Shown here: positions 5,903-10,697 of the stretch, in pieces
How positions within the stretch are numbered: the first letter of the stretch is position 1
Layout: every line of letters starts with the position of its first letter
Assembly (NCBI GenBank): GCA_964560565.1
Contig: CAZLMF010000053.1
Span: 1 to 10,697, forward strand
DNA length: 10,697 nt
DNA from: CAZLMF01 sp964560565
GTDB taxonomy: Bacteria > Bacillota > Clostridia > Oscillospirales > Ruminococcaceae
Reading direction: 5' to 3'
Made by a program: the position numbers and the translations under genes
The notes under the pieces: model-generated
Told to the model about the DNA's origin: nothing
Seen by the model: only the letters and a program-made list of their open reading frames with translations
The model's database searches: none

Positions 5903-8233
5903 TTAAAGTTTAATGCCCATTGTTGTATCTGAGGATTTCTCAGCTACATTGCCATCCATTGATACAGTGAAAGCCTTGTTAGTAGCGGTATGCTGGATAT
6001 TAACAATATTTCCGCTGCGGCTTGCTGTAAGCTCGAATACCTTGTTTGCATCAACGTCATAGATAGTGGTTGAAGCGGATTTGCCGTCCTCAAGACCATA
6101 GATAACAAATTCAGTGCCGTCAAGATAATCATACTCAAAGCGCTTGCCGAATTTACCGTAAGCTATAATGCTGTTAGGCTTAGCAAGCAGAGGCATTGAG
6201 AAGTAGTCAAAGTTTTCCTTGTAGTAGCGTCCGCCCTCGTAAACCTTGCCGCTTTGGATATCAGTCCAGTTGCCGGCAGGGACATAGAATTCCGCAGAGC
6301 CCTTATCATTGAAGACAGGAGCAACAAGCAGATTGTCGCCGAACATATACTGGCGGTCTAGATGCAAGCAAACAGGGTCATCTGCATATTCAATTACCAT
6401 TGCTCTCATCATGGGGACACCAGTGGAAGCTGTCTTAACAGCGTTTGCGTATAGATAAGGCATTAGCCTGCCCTTAAGGTTTGTAAAGTGGCGCAAAACA
6501 TCAACACTTTCCTCATCAAAGAGCCACGGCACACGATAGGATGAGTTGCCGTGCAGACGGGAATGTGAGGACATTAGTCCAAATGCGGACCAACGCTTGT
6601 AGATGTCAGGTGTTGCAGTTTCCTCAAAGCCTGAAATATCATGGCTGAAGTAGCCAAAGCCGCTTAGGCAAAGTGAAAGTCCGCCACGCAGAGTCTCTGC
6701 CATTGATTCGTAGGTAGCTGAGCAGTCGCCTCCCCAGTGAACAGGGAACTGCTGACCGCCAACGGTTGCACTTCTAGCAAATAAGCAAGCCTTGTTTTCA
6801 CCATAATATTCCTTTAGTACATTGAAAACAGTCTTGTTGTAAAGCTGAGTGTAGTAGTTGTGCATACGATAAGGGTCGGAGCCGTCAAAGTAAACGACAT
6901 CAGTAGGAATTCTCTCGCCGAAGTCGGTTTTGAATGCGTCAACGCCCATTTCGCAAAGTGCACGAAGCTTGCTTGCGTACCATTCGCATGCATTGGGGTT
7001 TGTAAAGTCAACAATAGCCATTCCAGGTTGCCACATATCGCACTGGAACACACTGCCGTCCTTGTTGCGTACAAAATAGCCACGCTTGTAGCCTTCCTCA
7101 AACAGCTCTGAACGCTGCCCGATATAGGGGTTAATCCAAACGCATATTTCAAGTCCACGATCCTTAAGGCGCTTAAGCATAGCCTCAGGTTCAGGGAATT
7201 GACGAGTATCCCACTTAAAGTCGCACCACTGGAATTCCTTCATCCAGAAGCAGTCAAAGTGGAAAACCTCAAGAGGAATATCACGACTTGCCATGCCATC
7301 GATGAATTCGGTGACAGTTTCCTCATTGTAGTTTGTGGTAAATGAGGTGGTAAGCCATAGGCCAAAGGAATATGCAGGGGTAAGTGCAGGCTTACCTGTA
7401 AGGGTGGTATAGCCCTCAAGTACATCAGCAATATTTTCGCCGCCGATAACAAAGTAATCAAGTCTTTGTCCGTAAACTGAGAATGCAACACGAGAAACAG
7501 TCTCGGATGCAACCTCAAAGGACACACGCTCAGGGTGATTTACAAGCACACCATAGCCCTTGCTTGAAACATAGAAGGGGATTGATTTGTAAGCTTGCTC
7601 GGAGCAGGTGCCGCCGTCAGCGTTCCAAACCTCAACGGTTTGACCGTTCTTAACAAAGGTGGAGAATTTCTCACCAAAGCCGTAAACGCACTCGCCAACA
7701 CCAAGACTTAACTGCTCACGAATAATGGTATTACAATCAACCTCAGGAATATCCCAGAAGCGTCTTTCCTCACCAAGTGCCTTGCGCTTTGAGGTCATTA
7801 CAGGTGACTCCTCAATAATTGAGGTTGTACGCCAGCCGTTGCTGGTAAGGGGCCTGTCCTCGTAAAAATACTCAACCAACCAGCCCTTTATCTTGTCGAC
7901 ACGAACACGGGTTTTGCCGCTCACAAGCTCGGCATATTCGTCGGTATTTGTAATAGTTGGGGTAAAGCTACGGTCCTCGTAAAGGGTGAAGTGAGGAGCC
8001 TTTGGCAGATCACCCTTGTTATGGTCAACGGTGACTCTGATAACGTTTTCATTTGTAGATGAAAAAGTGACCTCGAGTATTGGACCACCCAGAGTTTGTC
8101 CGCGGTTGAAAATACGATCTTTTGTCGCTAAGACAGTCATTGAGTTCTTTGTTGTTGTTACTTCATAGGCTTGAGACAGGAAAGAAACCTCATATCCTTG
8201 CTTATTAAGCCAGAAGCCGTCAGAAAACTTCAT
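5903..8233 (-). CDS. yicI: GH31 alpha-xylosidase, YicI type
   Basis: The 776-residue enzyme matches E. coli YicI (772) along its whole length. YicI releases alpha-linked xylose, for example isoprimeverose units from xyloglucan, in the cytoplasm. An N-terminal beta-sandwich (about 1-280) precedes the (beta/alpha)8 catalytic barrel (about 280-620) and C-terminal beta domains. The nucleophile is Asp437 in KTDFGERIP and the acid/base is Asp503 in HWGGDC, both 21 positions later than D416 and D482 of YicI, owing to an N-terminal insertion. CFWMKEFQWCDF (xylose-site loop) and SHSRLHG are also intact. There is no signal peptide. The ATG at 8233 is chosen because AAAGGAGG lies 8-9 nt upstream and MKFSDGFWL matches the family N-terminus; the frame is open further up to 8332 but without family similarity. 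No transporter or other xylan gene is adjacent. Confidence 0.95.
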   Translation of the reverse strand: MKFSDGFWLNKQGYEVSFLSQAYEVTTTKNSMTVLATKDRIFNRGQTLGGPILEVTFSSTNENVIRVTVDHNKGDLPKAPHFTLYEDRSFTPTITNTDEYAELVSGKTRVRVDKIKGWLVEYFYEDRPLTSNGWRTTSIIEESPVMTSKRKALGEERRFWDIPEVDCNTIIREQLSLGVGECVYGFGEKFSTFVKNGQTVEVWNADGGTCSEQAYKSIPFYVSSKGYGVLVNHPERVSFEVASETVSRVAFSVYGQRLDYFVIGGENIADVLEGYTTLTGKPALTPAYSFGLWLTTSFTTNYNEETVTEFIDGMASRDIPLEVFHFDCFWMKEFQWCDFKWDTRQFPEPEAMLKRLKDRGLEICVWINPYIGQRSELFEEGYKRGYFVRNKDGSVFQCDMWQPGMAIVDFTNPNACEWYASKLRALCEMGVDAFKTDFGERIPTDVVYFDGSDPYRMHNYYTQLYNKTVFNVLKEYYGENKACLFARSATVGGQQFPVHWGGDCSATYESMAETLRGGLSLCLSGFGYFSHDISGFEETATPDIYKRWSAFGLMSSHSRLHGNSSYRVPWLFDEESVDVLRHFTNLKGRLMPYLYANAVKTASTGVPMMRAMVIEYADDPVCLHLDRQYMFGDNLLVAPVFNDKGSAEFYVPAGNWTDIQSGKVYEGGRYYKENFDYFSMPLLAKPNSIIAYGKFGKRFEYDYLDGTEFVIYGLEDGKSASTTIYDVDANKVFELTASRSGNIVNIQHTATNKAFTVSMDGNVAEKSSDTTMGIKL

Positions 8234-8254
8234 GCATGTATGCCTCCTTTTAAC

Positions 8255-8283
8255 AATATATATTTCATTGTATATGAAAACAA
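8255..8283 (-). promoter_or_regulatory. possible proximal promoter of the alpha-xylosidase gene
   Basis: Read on the minus strand: TTGTTT (8283-8278), a 17-bp spacer, then TATATT (8260-8255). The start of transcription would fall almost on the ribosome binding site (8250-8242), leaving a leader of only about 15 nt, which makes this uncertain. The -35 box lies inside an inverted repeat, as expected for an operator-controlled promoter. Confidence 0.3.
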
Positions 8284-8287
8284 TGAA
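8264..8287. repeat. inverted repeat, candidate operator for the xylosidase gene
   Basis: TTCATTG (8264-8270) and CAATGAA (8281-8287) are perfect 7-bp arms separated by 10 bp, so the arm centres are 17 bp apart, suitable for a dimeric regulator. It overlaps the possible proximal promoter. The left half extends to CATTGTATAT, which recurs as a direct repeat at 8330-8339. The binding protein is unknown. Confidence 0.45.
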
Positions 8288-8341
8288 CATTTCAAGTAGG
8301 GGAGTGAAAATAATACGATTATGCTGCAACATTGTATATAC

Positions 8342-8377
8342 TTATAAATTGTCTTTATATGGCATATAGGTTGTCAT
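8342..8377 (-). CDS. possible 11-codon leader peptide upstream of the xylosidase gene
   Basis: On the minus strand, AAAGGAGG (8393-8386) is a perfect Shine-Dalgarno sequence 8 nt before an ATG at 8377. The frame encodes MTTYMPYKDNL and stops at 8342, 108 nt before the xylosidase start. It could be a translated leader (uORF) if transcription begins upstream, for example from the weak promoter at 8409-8439. The peptide has no run of one amino acid and no obvious attenuator follows. It may equally be a chance ribosome-binding-like sequence, since GAGGCCTC here is also a palindrome. Confidence 0.28.
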   Translation of the reverse strand: MTTYMPYKDNL

Positions 8378-8382
8378 ACAAG
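8355..8382 (+). promoter_or_regulatory. possible sigma-E promoter for sipL-spoIVA
   Basis: CATACAAG (8375-8382) matches the sigma-E -10 consensus (CATACAnT) at all but the last base. TTATATG (8355-8361), 13 bp upstream, matches the core ATAT of the -35. Mother-cell sigma-E control of spoIVA and its partner is established in other spore formers. The leader to the sipL ATG would be about 93 nt. The -35 match is imperfect. Confidence 0.35.
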
Positions 8383-8408
8383 AGGCCTCCTTTGAATATA
8401 GATATTGT

Positions 8409-8439
8409 AGTATAAGCCTAAATGGCAAGCGCAGTTCAA
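8409..8439 (-). promoter_or_regulatory. possible distal minus-strand promoter toward the xylosidase gene
   Basis: Read on the minus strand: TTGAAC (8439-8434), a long 19-bp spacer, then TATACT (8414-8409). Transcription from here would include the 11-codon leader frame and a leader of about 170 nt. The spacer is longer than ideal. Confidence 0.22.
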
Positions 8440-8481
8440 TTATATACATTTTGTCGCTTACGCGGCAGACTGGAGGTCAAC

Positions 8482-10032
8482 ATGGAATTAAAGCTAAACA
8501 GAGAGGCACTCTGTGTAAATGAGGTGGTATATGATGGCATAAACGAGCAGTCGGTTGAGTTTGATTATATACTGCCTGACTATTACCCAGCTATATTTAA
8601 GATACTCAAATGCCAGCTGACACCTAGAATCGTATCCTACAACACCACCTCAGACAGGCTGACCTACGATGCAGTTGTACAGATAAAAGTGCTGTACTGC
8701 GCGGAGGACAGCAGGTCGGTCAAGTGCGTAGACCAGCGTTTCTCATACTCTAAGACAATTGAGCTTTCCCGTTCGTGCAGCAACCCACAAGTGACAATTA
8801 CACCCAAGCTTGATTATTGTAATTGCCGAGCTGTAAGTGAGCGCAGGCTTGATATTAGGGGTGCTGTAAGCTGCAAGGTAAGAGTAACTTGCAAGGGTAT
8901 AAAGGACATAATATCAAACATGTCGGGTATGGGAGTTCAGTGTAGGAAAAAGAACGTTAACTACGACGGAGGAAGGCTTTACACAAGCAAGCAGAACACC
9001 CTTCGTGAAACCATTGAACTAAGCCCATCAAAGCCGCCTGCACAGACACTTATTCGCTATGATGCGGTTGCAACAGCAGGGGACTGCAAGCTCATTGCCA
9101 ACAAAGTTATTGCAAAGGGCGAGGCGGTGCTTACAATGCTTTATGCCACCGACATCGGAAACGGTCAAGAGCTTGAGACAATGCAAATGACTATACCAAT
9201 AAGCCAGATTATCGATCTAGAGGGTATAAACGAGGAATATATCTGCTATGTTGACATGAATGTTGCCGGCTGCGATGTTGTAATTAAGCAGGGCAATGAT
9301 GACGAAAACCGAATTTTTTCTGTAGAAATTGTGATACTGACCACCTGTAACGCCCATAAGGAAACGCAGATACAGTATATCACCGACTCCTATTCGACAG
9401 ACTTTAGCACTTCCTTTACCACCGATACAGTCAAGGTGGAAATGCCCCCCACACGCATTAATCAATCCTTTATCGCTGAAAGCACAGTTGAGTTTGCTGA
9501 CGGCACAATTGATGCTGTTCTTGATGCATGGAGCATGGTGAGCAACATAACAACCAAGGCAATATCATCCGAGGAAATCGTTGTTTCTGCCACATTAACC
9601 AGCTGCATACTTGCAAGGGCATCCGACGGCACCACGATTTACCTTGAGAGCAACGAGGTAGTAGACAACACCATTATGGTGGCAGGGGTAAATGAGGATA
9701 GCGTATTCTTCCCCACAGTATGCGTAAACTCTACAAGCTTCAGCCTTGCATCGAACAATGCAGTGGAGGTTCGCTCAGAGATTTGTATTCGCGGATGTCT
9801 TTACGATGTAGTTTCTGTTACTGTCGCAAAGGAGATAAAGGTTGATGAGGGTGCACCTAAGAAAAAGGATACCACATATGCCCTGAAAATATACTACGCT
9901 GATATAGGCGAGGATGTATGGGACATAGCAAAACGCTATAACACTTCAGTAAATGCGATTATGGACGAAAATGAGCTTGAAACTGAAGTTTTGCAAAAGC
10001 GTGGAATGATTCTCATACCAATCATTGATTAG
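8482..10032 (+). CDS. sipL: SipL-type SPOCS (DUF3794) and LysM spore morphogenesis protein
   Basis: The 516-residue protein has the SipL layout: DUF3794/SPOCS-type units near residues 28-95 (LPDYYPAIFKILK through QIKVLYCAED) and 200-260 (GEAVLTMLYATD, ISQIIDLEG), a less clear third region around 340-450, then a C-terminal LysM domain (464-515) ending in LIPII. In Clostridioides difficile SipL binds SpoIVA through its LysM domain and is needed for coat attachment to the forespore. Here it lies directly upstream of spoIVA, which supports the call. It has no signal peptide or membrane span, as expected for a mother-cell cytosolic protein. The ATG at 8482 is chosen because GGAGG (8472-8476) lies 5 nt upstream and would be inside the longer frame starting at 8422. 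A generic DUF3794/LysM protein of other function is the alternative. Confidence 0.87.
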   Translation: MELKLNREALCVNEVVYDGINEQSVEFDYILPDYYPAIFKILKCQLTPRIVSYNTTSDRLTYDAVVQIKVLYCAEDSRSVKCVDQRFSYSKTIELSRSCSNPQVTITPKLDYCNCRAVSERRLDIRGAVSCKVRVTCKGIKDIISNMSGMGVQCRKKNVNYDGGRLYTSKQNTLRETIELSPSKPPAQTLIRYDAVATAGDCKLIANKVIAKGEAVLTMLYATDIGNGQELETMQMTIPISQIIDLEGINEEYICYVDMNVAGCDVVIKQGNDDENRIFSVEIVILTTCNAHKETQIQYITDSYSTDFSTSFTTDTVKVEMPPTRINQSFIAESTVEFADGTIDAVLDAWSMVSNITTKAISSEEIVVSATLTSCILARASDGTTIYLESNEVVDNTIMVAGVNEDSVFFPTVCVNSTSFSLASNNAVEVRSEICIRGCLYDVVSVTVAKEIKVDEGAPKKKDTTYALKIYYADIGEDVWDIAKRYNTSVNAIMDENELETEVLQKRGMILIPIID

Positions 10033-10037
10033 GAGGG
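10031..10037 (+). promoter_or_regulatory. strong ribosome binding site overlapping the sipL stop
   Basis: AGGAGGG begins inside the sipL TAG codon and lies 6 nt before the ATG at 10044. It is much stronger than the site before spoIVA (AAGG, 10157-10160). Its distance to the spoIVA ATG (about 130 nt) rules it out for spoIVA, so it marks the small reading frame at 10044 as translated. Confidence 0.75.
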
Positions 10038-10043
10038 CGGATA

Positions 10044-10175
10044 ATGAGGTTGAAACCAAGTTACTGCTATCAGCGTTGTAAGGCTCCTGAGCAAGGAGTG
10101 AGATTGCAGCATAATAACAGATATTTTTGTTCACAGGGCATAAATATCGGAAAGGCAAGGTCGGAATATGAATAA
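10044..10175 (+). CDS. unrecognised 43-residue cysteine-containing protein between sipL and spoIVA
   Basis: I do not recognise this protein. The frame starts with ATG 6 nt after AGGAGGG, encodes 43 residues and stops with TAA at 10173-10175, overlapping the spoIVA start by 8 nt in another frame. It is basic overall at the N-terminus (MRLKPSYCYQRCK), with three cysteines (8, 12, 29), a CxxxC pair, aromatic residues (YCY, RYFCS) and no membrane span or signal peptide. The features recall a small metal-binding or disulfide-linked protein, but with three Cys and His23 this is only suggestive. The position predicts mother-cell expression with sipL and spoIVA, and translational coupling to spoIVA, whose own ribosome binding site is weak. 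It could be a coat or basement-layer component, or a short coupling frame with no product function. Confidence 0.55.
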   Translation: MRLKPSYCYQRCKAPEQGVRLQHNNRYFCSQGINIGKARSEYE

Positions 10176-10697
10176 CAGCATCTACCAGGATATAGCTAAA
10201 AGGACCGGCGGCAATATTTATATCGGCATAGTCGGTCCTGTGAGAACAGGCAAATCCACCTTCATTAAAAGGTTCATGGAAACGCTTGTAATCCCCAACA
10301 TAGGTGGGGAGTTTATGCGAGAGCGTGCCATTGACGAGCTGCCTCAATCGGCAGCAGGCAAGACAATCATGACCACAGAGCCGAAGTTTATCCCTGAGGA
10401 GGCTGTGGAAATAGCGCTGTCTGACGGAGCGAAAATGAAGGTTCGTCTAATCGACTGCGTGGGATACATAGTCCCAAGCTCCCTAGGCTACATTGAAAAT
10501 GAAGCGCCTCGTATGGTAATGACGCCATGGTTCGATTCAGAGGTGCCCTTTAACATGGCAGCCGAGGTGGGCACGCAAAAGGTCATTAACGAGCATTCAA
10601 CCATTGGGCTTGTCATAACCACTGACGGCTCAATAACTGACATCCCACGAGATGAGTACGAGGAGAGTGAGGAAAGGGTAATAGCGGAGCTTGAGGC
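10168..10697 (+). CDS. spoIVA: SpoIVA, spore coat basement-layer ATPase (5' part)
   Basis: SpoIVA polymerises with ATP hydrolysis on the forespore outer membrane and is the platform for coat assembly, working with SpoVM in bacilli and SipL in clostridia. The first 176 residues of roughly 490 are present; the gene runs off the window. The Walker A loop GPVRTGKST spans 23-31 (Lys29, Ser30), the sensor threonines Thr69/Thr70 lie in KTIMTTEPKF, and the Walker B-like DCVGY spans 96-100. These are one position off the B. subtilis numbering. The ATG at 10168 is fixed: an in-frame TAA lies at 10141-10143 and no start codon occurs between. Its ribosome binding site (AAGG, 10157-10160) is weak, and the ATG overlaps the end of the preceding 43-codon frame, so coupled translation is likely. 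Expected to be sigma-E controlled with sipL. Confidence 0.95.
   Translation, partial: MNNSIYQDIAKRTGGNIYIGIVGPVRTGKSTFIKRFMETLVIPNIGGEFMRERAIDELPQSAAGKTIMTTEPKFIPEEAVEIALSDGAKMKVRLIDCVGYIVPSSLGYIENEAPRMVMTPWFDSEVPFNMAAEVGTQKVINEHSTIGLVITTDGSITDIPRDEYEESEERVIAELE

Noticed and set aside
6860..7111. Open frame on the plus strand inside the xylosidase gene
   Set aside because: It is antisense to a strongly conserved catalytic region, has no ribosome binding site, and its product has no recognisable features.
8234..8332. In-frame extension of the xylosidase gene up to an ATG at 8332
   Set aside because: The extra 33 residues (start MLQHNRIIFTP) do not resemble the GH31 family N-terminus, have no ribosome binding site, and would bury the perfect AAAGGAGG before the ATG at 8233.
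8331..8362. Sigma-E promoter on the minus strand (GCCATATA and TATACAAT)
   Set aside because: Both boxes look good separately but the spacer is 17 bp, longer than the 13-15 bp used by sigma-E, and a xylosidase is not an expected sigma-E target.
8422..8481. Longer N-terminus of sipL from the ATG at 8422
   Set aside because: No ribosome binding site precedes 8422, while GGAGG at 8472-8476 serves the ATG at 8482, whose product begins like the family.
1..10697. CRISPR array, tRNA or rRNA gene, insertion sequence, prophage or riboswitch
   Set aside because: I found no regularly spaced repeats, cloverleaf-like sequences, transposase or integrase motifs, terminal inverted repeats or riboswitch signature motifs anywhere in the window.

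Overview
The window comes from a low-GC, endospore-forming member of the Firmicutes. It most likely belongs to class Clostridia, perhaps the Ruminococcaceae/Oscillospiraceae side, although the lineage is an inference. The support is four sporulation proteins recognisable by sequence (SpoIVB, Spo0A, a SipL-type SPOCS/LysM protein and SpoIVA), strong GGAGG ribosome binding sites, TTGACA/TATAAT-type promoters, and no Bacillus-style gene neighbours. Nothing looks like a plasmid, phage or insertion sequence.

Left part (1-2820): about 300 bp of AT-rich non-coding DNA, then spoIVB (S55 signalling protease) and spo0A (master sporulation regulator) in the conserved spoIVB-spo0A order. spo0A has its own good vegetative promoter and is followed by a long hairpin of unusual polarity. 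A 62-residue PspC-domain membrane protein follows, with a near-consensus extended -10 promoter and its own terminator.

Middle part (2821-5905): a MATE-family efflux transporter; then a LacI-family regulator, a 60-residue single-span membrane protein and a DUF6440-like protein, closely spaced and probably one operon. A perfect 36-nt palindrome acts as a two-way terminator between this operon and the convergent gene that follows.

Right part (5903-10697): a GH31 alpha-xylosidase (YicI type) on the minus strand, a 248-bp divergent control region rich in repeats and possible promoters, then sipL and spoIVA on the plus strand. Between sipL and spoIVA is a 43-codon, cysteine-containing reading frame with an excellent ribosome binding site. 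It overlaps the start of spoIVA by 8 nt and is the best candidate here for something undescribed.

How the parts relate: Spo0A would launch sporulation. SipL and SpoIVA (mother cell, forespore surface) would build the coat basement layer. SpoIVB (forespore, exported to the intermembrane space) would signal late stages to the mother cell. The sugar regulator, xylosidase and transporter look like ordinary housekeeping or carbohydrate genes lying between the two sporulation blocks.
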